Assembly (NCBI GenBank): GCA_963682055.1
Contig: OY821751.1
Span: forward strand, 9,982,001 to 10,046,000
From: Primula veris
Taxonomy: Eukaryota > Streptophyta > Magnoliopsida > Ericales > Primulaceae
Reading direction: 5' to 3'
Length of the DNA stretch: 64,000 nt
Shown here: positions 1-10,159 of the stretch, in pieces
How the letters are laid out: each line of letters begins with the position of its first letter
Numbering within the stretch: the stretch's first letter is position 1
Made by a program: the position numbers and the translations under genes
Notes under the pieces: generated by a model
What the model was told of the DNA's origin: nothing
The model's database searches: none
What the model saw: only the letters and a program-made list of their open reading frames with translations

Positions 1-100
1 GTTTAGTAAATTTGTTTATAAGGAGTTTCCTTATCATGAGAGACCTCAATTTAATAAGTAATAAATCATGCCTAGTCACTTTTGAAAAGATACTGTATAC

Positions 101-899
101 TAGGGATGGGTTAGAATCGGAACCCGATCCGTAAACACTCAATCCGTATTCCGACCCGATTATTTTTGTAAGTGAAAAAAAATCCCGACCCCGAGCCGAC
201 AAAAGTCGGAACCCGACTTTTTCGGGATCCCGTAGGGTTGGGATAGGTTTATCCCGACATATTTTTTTATTTTATGACAACGTCATTTTTTATTAATAAT
301 TTTCATTTGAGAAGTCTAAACATGATATTAACACGAAATATAATCATAGTTTAAAAATAACATTCCTAATAAATGAAAAAATAAATTAACATGTAATAGA
401 AAAAATAGTGTAACTACAAATAATTGAGAAGATAAAAAAATTGATACGCTTTTTATTAGATTATTTTATTATTTAGTTTTATTCATACAAGCAACAATTA
501 TCATACTAAATGAGATAAATTATCATTATAATTTTTATAATCGGAAAATAATAATCATTTATCTTTTTTGAAGTAATAATATAACCTTTTAATTTAATTA
601 TATTTTTTATTTTAATAGTTTCATATATTAAAAAGTACAAATCTATATTATACATATGTAATTATAACTGATATATGAAACAAAAATGATTGTAACTCAT
701 ATGGTAGAGTGCTTACATTGTATGGTAGATGTACACGGTTCGATTCTTATCACTTGCATCACCCGATGAAATCAAAATTGCCACCCGGTCCCGATCCCGA
801 AGTTTGTCGGGTCGGGACAAAACCGGACTTTTCTCGGGTAGGTACTTTTCGGATCTGGACACGGATCGGATCAGGATTTCGGCATTTTTGTCAGCCCTG
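101..899. mobile_element. Non-autonomous hAT-type DNA transposon
   Basis: The ends are TAGGGATGGG on the left and, read inward from the right, CAGGGCTGAC. This fits the hAT terminal pattern. The flanking 8 bp are CTGTATAC at 93-100 and CTATATAC at 900-907, a target duplication with one mismatch. The paralogous sequence near 52,195 lacks the element, giving an empty site. Subterminal regions are unusually GC-rich and full of short inverted words around CCCGATCC and GTCGGG, as is usual for transposase-binding subterminal repeats. There is no transposase ORF: the open frames at 709-959 are short and unlike any family I know. It must have been mobilised in trans. Confidence 0.85.
690..765 (+). 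other. tRNA-like (SINE-type) Pol III promoter remnant inside the hAT element
   Basis: A box-A-like TGGTAGAGTGC lies at 702-712 and a near-perfect B box GGTTCGATTCT at 737-747, as in tRNA-derived SINE heads. The spacing is slightly short and no poly(A) tail was seen. It could be a captured SINE head or a chance match; the B box is the stronger half. Confidence 0.45.
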
Positions 900-1470
900 C
901 TATATACTACTTATTATATACCTAAAAATTGTCTTTTGAAATGTGCAACCATCATGTAGTTACTTATATTTCCTCATCGTCGTTAATTATTTATATGTAA
1001 AATACTATTTCTTACCTTATATTGTTAAAGTATTATTTTTGCAGTTTCTCCTATATTTAGCGGGTGTATATGTCTTTTGATGTAGGAGCATAAATCATAT
1101 TTTATTTTATTGCTATCTTTTATTTCTTTCTAAGTTTTAGTCATTAGACTGCTGTAGAAAATCAGACTTGATTATTTGATAATTCTTATGAAATAAAGAG
1201 TTTTATTTAACTCTTGAAAGCTTAGGCTTTATTCCCTTCATCATTATTATCCTTTTCTCTCTTTATACTTTGTTTGTGCTTTAATATTCCAAGTCTTGCA
1301 TTATATTTGGTTTTAGGTTTATACCATGGTCAATTTTTTTTGAGAAATTGTACCTCTAGCTTACAAGAAGGTAGTTTTATACAGGAACATACCTATCTGC
1401 TTACCCCAGATATATAAACACAATTGTTGGGTGTTTATATAGTCTCTGTGTATTGTCTTTACTAGTTGTC

Positions 1471-2289
1471 TGAAAAGATGTTTGCATTTTTGTTTTGACA
1501 TCAATCACAGTTTCATCCATAAAGATAATGGTCGTTGGTGTGGAAGACACAGAGAGAGAAGATCAAGATGAAAAAGATGAAGTCGATTATCATCGAGATG
1601 CACTTATTCCTCAAGCGAATAAGTGAACTACTAGATAAACAGTATTTCTCTTTGTCTCACATGTGTTTATTAATGTTTACTTATAACAGAATACAATAAA
1701 AGTTCCAAAGTAAATTATAGGACAAGTGTTAATCTACTTATACTAACCAATAGAATTGTATCTCTTATTAATAGTAATCGTACCTCACGCGTTGCGTGTG
1801 TGACGCACAGTGCAATTAAAATATAGAAAATAAGTATAGTTATGATACAAATACGTGGATAATACAAAAAAATAGTATAAGATGATAAGACTTAAAAAAA
1901 TATTTGGTTGTTAAAGAGGGATAAATAGTGTTATTAGTTATTACTTTTTATATTTTTTTATGTGATTATGATATTATTGTAATTAATAAAAAAGTATAGG
2001 GGTATTTTTGAAAAAAAAATGAATAAATTGGCCAGACTTTGGATTGACTTATTATAATAGAATGATTAACATGAGGTTTGAAGGAGTCCTTGTCATCCTT
2101 TTTCATTTTGGTTTTGAAAGTAATTACGAGAAAGAGTTGCAAGTTTTTTGTGTTTTGCTCTCAATGTTTTCTCTTTAATTTTCCAGCAGTGTATGCACAT
2201 GCTGTCAAATTGCTCTTTTTACTTTGGTATATTTTTTTTATAAACTTTCCGTAATCAAGTGTTTTAGTTTCCTTATTCGTATTTATGTA
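1471..2289. other. AT-rich sequence specific to the left copy, no gene seen
   Basis: Apart from the 32-codon frame at 1,528, this stretch holds only AT-rich sequence and short open frames without family resemblance. It interrupts the alignment between the left flank and the 51-52 kb copy, so it is an insertion here or a deletion there. Confidence 0.5.
1528..1626 (+). CDS. Small acidic ORF, 32 aa, unknown
   Basis: An ATG at 1,528 opens a 32-codon frame ending TGA at 1,624-1,626, rich in D, E and R in the middle (EDTEREDQDEKDE). It lies in 1,470-2,290, which has no counterpart in the 51-52 kb copy. It could be a last exon of a lost gene or noise. No family recognised. Confidence 0.2.
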   Translation: MVVGVEDTEREDQDEKDEVDYHRDALIPQANK

Positions 2290-4105
2290 TATACTATTTA
2301 TTCGATATGATATTAACTTCATCCCTTTTTTCTCTCTTCGCACTATTTCTTATCATGGGAATGATGATGCTTTGCAATTTGAATTGATTTTTTCAGTTGG
2401 TCATTACTTTCGCTAGTTTTTTAAAGGGCAGAACTCCCAGACCTATCAATTGCATATGCTTGATATAGAGAAACTTGGTCAGAACCCTGCTTACGTTAAA
2501 TGACCAAACAATCTAACAAACTGTAACTATTAACTACTCTAAGGTTTTCAAGATTTCCAAAATGTGTTCGTGGTATATAAGTATGGTAAAATGATTATGT
2601 TCCCATTTCAGATTTGATTTTGTAGTCGGTCATTATTAAAATCCCTTATTTTTTATAATTAATTGTTACATCCAATTTATTCTTTTTGTGTTGCTGCTCT
2701 ATATGTAATTACTTTGAATAGAAGACGATGGAACTTAAATCTTAGCTCTACTGCGTGAACTTTACTCAAAAGCTATGAGTCAATGAGAGAGCTTATTTCT
2801 AGGGCTTATCCCAGATTCTTGGCTAGCCTTTTATGATCTGCACATAAATAGCTAAGATCATGTGGGAGTTGGTGCCTTGGCCACCGTTTAACCTCCTCCG
2901 ACTTAAAAGAACAGTGAGAAGGTTAAAACTTTTTAGGGTTTTGAGAATGAATATGAATATATGTAAGTAGGGTTTAGTAGTACCCGAATAATTAGTGTAT
3001 GTATGAGTTCGTATGAGTTCAGATGATCTTCTTCTTAGATTATAAACCCCTTATATAGTTGGTGGAGGCAATCTAGGGTGTATCTTTTGTGATTGATATA
3101 ATATTATCAATCACATCTTCTTCGTATGTTTTGTTTCCTTAATGTCACGCTGAGATATATTCTGTTATATCTTCTTATCTTTCCACCAACTTGGCTAGCC
3201 CGAAGGGGCGACGCCACTTCTCCTCGCTGGCGAGTTGAGCTCTTTCGGGAGACCATGTCTCATTTGTTAGCCTTCGGAGGCATTGATTTTATAACTTTAC
3301 TCCTTCGGATAGTCAAATATCCTTCGGCGAGTAGACCTTGGCATGGACTCCTCGCCTTTCTTCCAGTATTGCTACCGGATATGCTTTCCTTTGTGCTTAA
3401 GGAATGTATATTTTAAGGGCTTGACCCTATCTTTATGGGATATGTCCGTATAAATTTGGTGTCTTCTTTCCTTCATGTAATATCTGATTGATTATAAAAG
3501 ATACTTGAGTATGTTTTAGAGGATATCTTGCTGATAAGCTCCTCGGCAAGTGAAGCGGGCTCAGAAGCCTATATGCTGCCCTCGATGGAGTCATTAAATG
3601 CTCGTATGATGCACTCGCTGCAAGATCATAACCCTACTTTTTAACCTCCATTAGAAGAGACCTATGACCTATCAATTGGATGTCTTAGACATCGTAAATA
3701 GTTAGTATGTCACTGTAATAAGCTAATAAAAAATTCGCTTTCAAGCTAAGTCTCTATTAAAGAGAAGTCTGTTCAATAGAACTCTATGGAATTGGAAAGT
3801 TTAGAATTTTTCGAAATTGGAAAACCTAACAGCTGATCTAGTTGTAGATTGTACTTCTTGCTGCAGTAAGAAACTGTGTTTTAGTAGCATACCGATTTTC
3901 ATGGTTTAAATTTGATGAATCGTTGGCTGTCTCCAACATTTATTCTACAAAAGATTTAATGGATTTCTCTGCAGTTTCAAGCGAATTATTCTAAAGAACA
4001 TCCTTTGTAATTGTGTCTTGGGAGACATATGTTTCCTTAATTAGCATAAATGATATTCTACATACTTAGATTTCCAATCGTATTTCCCTTTGTTATTTTG
4101 TATTT
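2290..4105. repeat. Duplicated flank shared three ways (inverted at 51,025-51,790 and 59,830-61,760)
   Basis: 2,290-2,725 and 3,654-4,105 align in inverse orientation both with 51,025-51,790 and with 59,830-60,325 plus 61,290-61,760. The solo LTR at 2,726-3,653 is shared with the 60-61 kb copy but absent from the 51 kb copy. The left and 60 kb copies therefore share a more recent ancestor with each other than either has with the 51 kb copy. No coding region recognised. Confidence 0.8.
2726..3653 (-). mobile_element. Solo LTR (minus strand), TSD GAAGA
   Basis: Bounded by GAAGA at 2,721-2,725 and 3,654-3,658. Read on the minus strand it starts TAATGGAGG and ends TTCCATCG, decayed from the TGATGGAGG...GTCCATCA ends preserved in the sister copy at 60,326-61,289. 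A TATATAAG-like box lies near 3,054 on the minus strand. There is no internal region, so it is a solo LTR from recombination between two LTRs. It lacks about 35 bp present in the sister. The frame at 3,126-3,416 on the other strand is a by-product. Family not determined. Confidence 0.75.
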
Positions 4106-4740
4106 CACATATTGTTGAAAGAGTAATGGAATGGCGGACAAATACTAAGTCCAGTATACGTACGACAACCAACGTACATACATTAATCACAAATACCGAG
4201 AAATAACTTACGACCCAGTCTAATTAAGGAGACAATTCACCTGAATACGGCTTCTAACCTCTCTCTCTCAGAGTTTAGAATGTAGGGTTGGTGGTATCTG
4301 ATCTGTCTTATATAATGTTGCGTATGTAGGCGGTATAATTGTCATTTGATTGCTTCCATAAAAGCATCTGGTAATTAATTTGTATTTCAATCGCCATTTG
4401 ATTCACATTAATCTGTTGCGCATTAAATGTTTCTGATTGCAAAGTTATACTTGAGTAGTTAGACGATGAGTTCTTATAATCAAAAAGTCAAATCAAGTCT
4501 ATACACGATACAACAACTTGAGTAGTTTTGTTTTTACTCAAATTTGAAAAATATTTGCCAACAAGAACCAAAAGAAAACCCTGCAACTCGGGCTTTGCTA
4601 TCTAAGCACAAGTTCGCCCCCTCTAAACACTTATTCAAACTATTCCAGTCTCTTTCTTTCCATGATAGTTGATGTTAGTGAAATCAGTTTCGCTACTTAA
4701 ATGCAAAATGACCTGATGAAAGGTTTTTCATATTGCCCAT
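4105..4740 (-). promoter_or_regulatory. F-box-type promoter/5'UTR cassette, copy 1 (inverted)
   Basis: Inverted copy of the cassette at 17,100-17,841. It has TATATAAG at 4,307-4,314 (minus strand), a CT/GA-rich leader near 4,255-4,272 and a CGTAAGT-type splice donor near 4,207-4,213. Five copies in the window share this order. Here it is followed on the minus-strand 5' side by a VIN3-like tail at 6,080-6,310 and by no F-box coding exon. Probably a dead promoter. Confidence 0.55.
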
Positions 4741-6011
4741 TATTAGAATAATATACTAAAAAGCATGATTTATTGTTTCTTTTTAGTATTTATTTATTAA
4801 CAATGAATGATTTATTTGATTATAGTTTTGAGCAATGTTGTACATGTTATTATTTATATGTATATTTGTCTTTATTTTGTATAGTAAGTGATTTGGTGTG
4901 TAGAGTACGGCTTACATACGGAAGATCAAATCACTGGTTCTAATATAATATATTTTATCGTTCACAACTTTAGATGGAGTGAACAACCATCGGTATAGTT
5001 GTAGCACATAGTTTTAGTAGGTTTGTCTTGACTATAGGGAACGGTTGAGTTCCGACTCTTTGTGCTAGTGTACTTAAAGTATATTGAACATGACAAAGTG
5101 ATATTATTTTATGGTACTGATCAGAATAAAATAATTATAGTTAAGGAATTATTATGATTACTTTTACTCTTAATCTCTAGATTATTTTCGATAAACATAT
5201 TTATAATATATATTGTTTTGATTTGCAATGGATGAGATTTGTAGCGGTCAACAAACCCGTACGTTGGGCAGTGATATTATTTATATGGTGTGTGTCTATA
5301 ATCGAAGGAATTTACATCCCTTAACAAGGATTGATGATATCCCCTCGAGAAGCTTATAAGTTTTGTTTGTGTTAAATCTTGCAAGTGGATTTTATATTCG
5401 ACAAAACAAATAAGTTAAGTGTAAAGGTCGAGGAAATAATATGCCGAGTAAAATAATTATCAGTAATTTATTTACTCGGTGAATATTTATAATCTTAACG
5501 TGATGAGATATTTAAGTATTCAATAATATGCTCTCAAATATTATTTTGAGAAGAATTAAGAGTGTAATTATATTCTTTAATGGAAATGAATATAATTTAT
5601 TGATAGATTATCCTATGATTATAAAAATATTAATTATATAATATTATATTAGTCTTTTAATTAAAACTAGATAATATTTATTAATTAAATTATAATCTAA
5701 TTAGTGTTAGTGATCTAGGTTAAGTAGAACTCTTATTCTTCTTATGCACTGAGTCCCTACTGTACCTTATAAATATACTCCTATGCTGTGAAAAAGATAA
5801 GAAGTCTCATAAAATATTTTCTAGAGTTTCTAACAGTTTGAGAGCCTATCTCTCTAAGAAGTAAGCAATATTATAGGAATACGGTAGAAGATTAAGTGTG
5901 ATCTACCTCTGCCCATGAGCTATTTCTGTATCGTTTTTATTAAATTCATATACACTATAATCAAGATACAAAGCGAGTTTTTCCGCTGCAAAATAAAACG
6001 TGTTTCCAACA
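4741..6011 (-). mobile_element. Solo LTR, Copia-like, TSD CCCAT
   Basis: Flanked by CCCAT at 4,736-4,740 and 6,012-6,016. Minus-strand ends are TGTTGGAAACACG at the 5' side and TATTCTAATA at the 3' side (expected CA decayed to TA). The other palindrome arm has an uninterrupted site at about 17,146-17,155. Length 1,271 bp. TGTTGGAAAC is a common start of plant Copia LTRs. A divergent relative occupies about 62,775-63,060. No internal domain survives. Confidence 0.75.
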
Positions 6012-6079
6012 CCCATATCTTCTATGATAAAAATGTATCGATTCTTATAAATCCGCAATAAATATCATTTTTGATGATT

Positions 6080-6310
6080 TTAAAAATCATTGTGAGGCTT
6101 CTTAAAGTTCACAATATCATAAAAAGTATTGACCAACTGTGCTGCTAAGCTACTAGAATCATCAATAAACTGAATAAATGTTTTGACCACCCTCTTCTCG
6201 TGCTCGGTTGATCTTAAGCTAAACCAATTTAGAAATTACTTTAGAAAATCCTCCTTGGTATGCCTATCACATTCAAGCTTGCATATCACCTTGACCTAAT
6301 AGTCGAAATT
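6080..6310 (-). pseudogene. VIN3-like protein, VEL-domain tail (pseudogene, distal part)
   Basis: Minus-strand translation from the Sirevirus edge gives DY-stop-VKVICKLECDRH, a stop after EDFLK, then FLNWFSLRSTEHEKRVVK and IDDSSSLAAQLVNTF, ending at TAA 6,080-6,082. This matches the C-terminal VEL domain of plant VIN3/VIL proteins, which mediates self-association and links to Polycomb repression of flowering genes (family knowledge). It is continuous with 16,449-16,614 once the Sirevirus and one AAATT are removed. Two in-frame stops show it is dead. The partner at 16,693-17,084 keeps DYCVQVI and FLKKF at these positions, which supports the reading. Confidence 0.75.
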
Positions 6311-7532
6311 TGAAATTCCTATCCGCTGTTCTAGTTGCAGTTTTGCAGTTAGGTTCTAAGTGAGGTTGCAACTACAGTTAGAACCCAGTGTATAAATGGA
6401 CAGAACTGTAAAAAGTTAAATGTACGTAAATGAAATCACACGCACATTTAACAACGGAGTTCACCTAACTAGGCTACGTCTCCGGGGCACTTACCCAGAT
6501 TATGATATTATAAAAAGCTTACAATATAGGACTCAAGTCTTAACGAAAAACACTTAGACTCCCTCTAAGTTTTTCTGCCTATCTCTATATTGCTCCTACT
6601 CTATAACTATCACTTATAAATCAATGGCATCCCACCATTGTTTTCTTTTTAAAAGCTCACGTGTATTCTCTCAAGAATGGGTTCTTTATAATTTAGAACA
6701 CACACCTTTACAAGCTAACTTATCAACTATATAAGCAAGTAAAAACAATCTTCAATCTTCAATATCTTTTGATTGTTTTTTTTGACTTTGTTGATTGGCT
6801 TCAATCTTCCCATGCATTGCGTGGTACTTCAGCATTGATTGACTCCAATCATCATTGGTTGATACTTGTTTAATAGCCAGCTTGATTGTAGGAGTTAGCA
6901 TTGTTCTATAGCTAGGAATCATATAAAAAGATCATATCTTGAAAAGATATCTTTTAGGTATTCATGTAAAACATTAACTCCTGATTTTATTCAATCTTTA
7001 AACATATCATACTGAATTGATAAGGAACAAAAGATTGACACAAGTGATAAGGATTAGTATAAGAATGAAGATATAGAGTTATAAATTTAAAGGAAACATA
7101 ACTAATCTCTTTATACCTTTTAGGAAATCTTTCCTTACCACTTTAATATTCTCACTTAAACGCATATTAAACTTTTAGAATCATATGAGAATATATCCTG
7201 CATGCTGTAGAATCAATTAACAATTAATAAATAACAGCTGTGCAGATACACAGAACTAGACAGAATATTGCTGAGTAGCAGGTTGGAACTGTGGTTGCAA
7301 CTGAGGTTGCAACTGATACCTGAGACCTGTTACTACTGACTTAGTAGGTTGCAACTGAGGTTGCAACTGGTACTTAGAACCTGTCACTATTGACTTAGTA
7401 GGTTGCAACTGAGGTTGCAACTGATACTTGAAACCTGTCAATTCTGTCTTAGTTCTTAACAACAGTTAGGATTTATTTAGTGAAAACCAATAGACAATAA
7501 ACAATATTTAGACCAGAAATCTGGTCCTAACA
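6311..7532 (-). repeat. Sirevirus 3' LTR
   Basis: 1,222 bp, beginning TGTTAGGACC on the minus strand and ending AATTTCA. The U3 part (7,280-7,440) carries three tandem units of about 55-60 bp, each with paired GTTGCAACTGAG words; seven exact GTTGCAAC palindromes fall in this LTR. Confidence 0.95.
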
Positions 7533-7546
7533 ATCTCCCCCTTTGT
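7533..7546 (-). other. Polypurine tract of the Sirevirus
   Basis: The minus strand reads GACAAAGGGGGAGAT immediately before the LTR start TGTTAGG. PPT-like AGGGGGAG copies recur near 7,632-7,640 and 7,853-7,862, the latter preceded by a similar TGTGACAAAT word. This is a repeated PPT module. Confidence 0.85.
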
Positions 7547-7881
7547 CATTGGTTTTGACAAATCAACTAAGTTTATAAACCACATAAATCCACCTGCAAT
7601 TTCAATACACCATTTGTATTGTATCTGTTTTAGCTCCCCCTGTAAGTTAGAATTGCAGGCATATCATATAAGCACAATCTATATGCACACAGTAGGTTTT
7701 CAGACCTGTTCCAAGTTCAAAGAAGTTGCAGAATTATTAAAGCCAAACAGGCACAGAATTGTCTTAATACATCATAACTTGAAACAAAATAAAGTCTTGA
7801 AACTTAAACATTAAACTGAAAACAGAACATAAGCAAATAAACTTTCTTCTTACTCCCCCTATTTGTCACAACCTTGACAAA

Positions 7882-9204
7882 CTAGTTCCTAGGAATGTCT
7901 GACTGGGGTGGTCTTTCTCTTAGGGGTCTGTCCCTAACAACCTCTTCATGCTCATCTTCACTGCTTATAGAGAGGCCATCATCACTGTGAGTTGCATCCC
8001 TATCACTGTCACCACCATCACTGTCACTATCACTTCCACTTTCTACAAGATTCTCCAGCAACTTTTTGATTTGATAGTCATCTGTATCCAGCTCAGCTCT
8101 CCTTTCTGCATTGTAAGCCAACTTTTGCTTCAAGTACCACCTCACACCCCTCTTCTTTTCTGAAGGTTCATTAGCTGTTTCTTCTTCTTTTTCTTTGCCC
8201 TTTTCTCCAGAGATGTCATTGACATGCCCTTTTTTGAGCAGTTTTGCAGAGATATATATAGCAGAGGGACAGTCAGTGATTGGTTCACTTAAGAAACTTA
8301 TTTGAGATTGTCTACCCAAAGATAAGACTTGACCTTTAATCACAGCAGTGATTAGGCAAGGGAAAGGCAGCAGAATGGATTGGGAAGTAGAGTCACTGAA
8401 GTCTCTAATCAGATTAAATATATGATTACCAAAATTAATTGGCAAAGATGACATGATCCTACAGAGAAATATGGCCATGTCCTTACTGACTTTGGATGGC
8501 TGCTTAGTGGGATTCCAATTGAATCTAGCTATTTTGTGCAGCACAGATGCACACAAGGTGAGGGATGATGTTTTAATAGAGTGACCATCAAACCTATTGT
8601 TCTTTCCAGTTAAAATTAAAGCAAGAATTTCTAAGTCTGGTTCAGCATTGTCATCTTCAGTAGGACTAGGACAACACAGAAACTCATTGATCAATTTAGG
8701 GGTGAAATCTAGAGTCACACCCCTCAAAAACACTCTGCCATAGGCAGGATCACCTTCAACAAACACATTACTACTTAGATTGGCATAGAATTCTTTAATT
8801 ACAGCAGGGTAATAGGAATCAGGATAAGAAATAGTTTTAGCTAAGCCAACAGCTGACAGCAGTTTCTCTAGATGTACTTGAATATGTGGATAGCTAACCA
8901 AATTAAGTCTTCTTTCACTGTGGATCTCCCTACCAGCAAAAGACCTATACCTCCTATACATGGTCCTACTCCAGAACCTAGGATCAGTCTCATGAAACTT
9001 AGACTTATAAGAGAAAATAGTTGGAGTTGGATGATCCTCTACAGATTTCCTAGCTCTTTTCTTAGTGCGCTTTTTCTGAGATGAGGAAGTCTCACTTACC
9101 TTAGCTTTTGATCCTGGACTGGTTGGAGATTTATTCATGAAATCTCTTAGAATGCAATCATCGTCCATGTCCAGGTTGGGGTTCTTTGAAGTGTTTGAAG
9201 ACAT
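7882..9204 (-). CDS. Extra ORF in env-like position (putative plant transposon protein domain)
   Basis: An intact 440-codon ORF between pol and the 3' LTR of the Sirevirus. It has a basic nuclear-localisation-like cluster (KKRTKKRARK) at residues 44-53. The central region (about 70-300) contains IKEFYANL and GVTLDFTPKLINEFL, resembling the plant-transposon-protein domain found in additional ORFs of many plant LTR elements. A Ser/Asp/Glu-rich tail lies at about 385-425. There is no signal peptide or convincing membrane segment, so it does not look like a true envelope protein. The start at 9,204 is the first ATG, preceded directly by TTGCAACC, part of the palindromic motif. Its openness contrasts with the damaged gag-pol beside it. 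Role unknown. Confidence 0.8.
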   Translation of the reverse strand: MSSNTSKNPNLDMDDDCILRDFMNKSPTSPGSKAKVSETSSSQKKRTKKRARKSVEDHPTPTIFSYKSKFHETDPRFWSRTMYRRYRSFAGREIHSERRLNLVSYPHIQVHLEKLLSAVGLAKTISYPDSYYPAVIKEFYANLSSNVFVEGDPAYGRVFLRGVTLDFTPKLINEFLCCPSPTEDDNAEPDLEILALILTGKNNRFDGHSIKTSSLTLCASVLHKIARFNWNPTKQPSKVSKDMAIFLCRIMSSLPINFGNHIFNLIRDFSDSTSQSILLPFPCLITAVIKGQVLSLGRQSQISFLSEPITDCPSAIYISAKLLKKGHVNDISGEKGKEKEEETANEPSEKKRGVRWYLKQKLAYNAERRAELDTDDYQIKKLLENLVESGSDSDSDGGDSDRDATHSDDGLSISSEDEHEEVVRDRPLRERPPQSDIPRN

Positions 9205-10159
9205 GGTTGCAACTAGGGTTAGAAGTGAGCTTGGAACTATGCAGTGGGTTTTAACAGAGACCTAGGGTTTTACAGTTTAGAGAGAGAGTAATTCAGTAAA
9301 GTGTAATTGAGTTTGGATATAAAAAGAATTTTGTATAAATAGCAATAAAGTCCATATCCTTTTGTAATTGGAAAGAGATACATGCAAATCAATTTTGAAA
9401 CAGATTTAGCCAAAAAATAGGAAAGTTCTTATCAACAAAAATTTGAAAAATTAAACAGCTTAAATCACGAAGGAAACAGTTGGAATAAAGATAAATTCAA
9501 CAATTAATACAGATAAACATTCCTTTTTAAACAGATTTATCCAAAATTTGAAAATTCAAAAATTGAAGCTGTTGAGAAAATTTGAATAGATTCAAGATAA
9601 AGACAGCAATTAGAGGGATATTTAAGTTTTTGGAAACGAAAATCTAGTAATTTACCCAAGAAAATATGTTTATCCTTGAATAGCCTTAATGCAGATTAGT
9701 TTTTAAGAGCTTAAATTGAGCAAATTCGTTTTTATCTCTACACAAAAACTAGTTTGATGACCTCAGCAAGGAAAGAGTATAAGTGATGTCAAAAATAACA
9801 AGACTTTGTCTTGACAGTTATAAAATGGACTGAGGTTTCAACTGGTGTTGCAACTGAGCTTGCAACCAGTATTTTTAACACAAGGTTTCAACTGAAGTTG
9901 TAACTGAACTTCTAACCAGTTATAGAGAGAATGAGGTTTCAACCGAGGTTGCAACTGAGCTTGCAACCACAAACAAAATTTGCACTTTGTGCTTTCAACT
10001 CTATTACCAGAGAGGTTTTCAAGGACAAGTTACCTCACATATGTTTTTGAGACACCAAAAAAGCGGATTTTTCAAAACAAAAACACCATAGCTCAATTAA
10101 GACTAACCTTAGAAAAAATTATTGAAGGTATTCAATACAGACATATTTAGCAAGAATAT
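9205..10159 (-). other. Sirevirus spacer between RNase H and the extra ORF
   Basis: Non-coding 955 bp. It contains clustered GTTGCAACTGAG and GTTTCAAC variants at 9,835-9,975. It may hold the leader or splice acceptor for the downstream ORF, but I cannot place a site with confidence. Confidence 0.6.

Larger units (their letters stand above)
1..1470. repeat. Segmental duplicate, inverted partner at 51,848-52,292
   Basis: The first 98 bases, and then 900-1,470, read as the reverse complement of about 51,848-52,292. Shared words include the stretch around the ATGAGAGACC-type sequence near 37 and the sequence near 1,381-1,405. The left copy differs by the hAT insertion at 101-899 and by about 220 bp of extra sequence at 1,085-1,305. 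No coding capacity was recognised. Identity was judged by eye and is clearly high but imperfect, with many substitutions. Confidence 0.85.

Noticed and set aside
690..765. A functional tRNA gene
   Set aside because: B box is good, but the sequence does not fold into a tRNA by eye and lacks a clear acceptor stem and anticodon arm; kept only as a SINE-like remnant.
3126..3416. 96-codon plus-strand frame in the first solo LTR
   Set aside because: Lies within an LTR on the strand opposite to its transcription and is not preserved as an ORF in the sister LTR.
2725..3652. Reading the 0.93 kb insertion as a TIR DNA transposon (GATGGA ends)
   Set aside because: The sister copy has TG...CA ends with a perfect 5-bp TCTTC duplication and an internal TATA box, which fits a solo LTR better; the short inverted ends are normal for LTRs.
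7280..7440. Regularly spaced repeats resembling a CRISPR array
   Set aside because: They are three tandem units in the U3 of a Sirevirus LTR, repeated again at 16,197-16,350, with no unique spacers; this is plant nuclear DNA.
7882..9204. Calling the extra Sirevirus ORF a viral envelope gene
   Set aside because: No signal peptide, transmembrane helix or glycoprotein-like cysteine pattern; it has basic and acidic low-complexity ends around a transposon-protein-like core.
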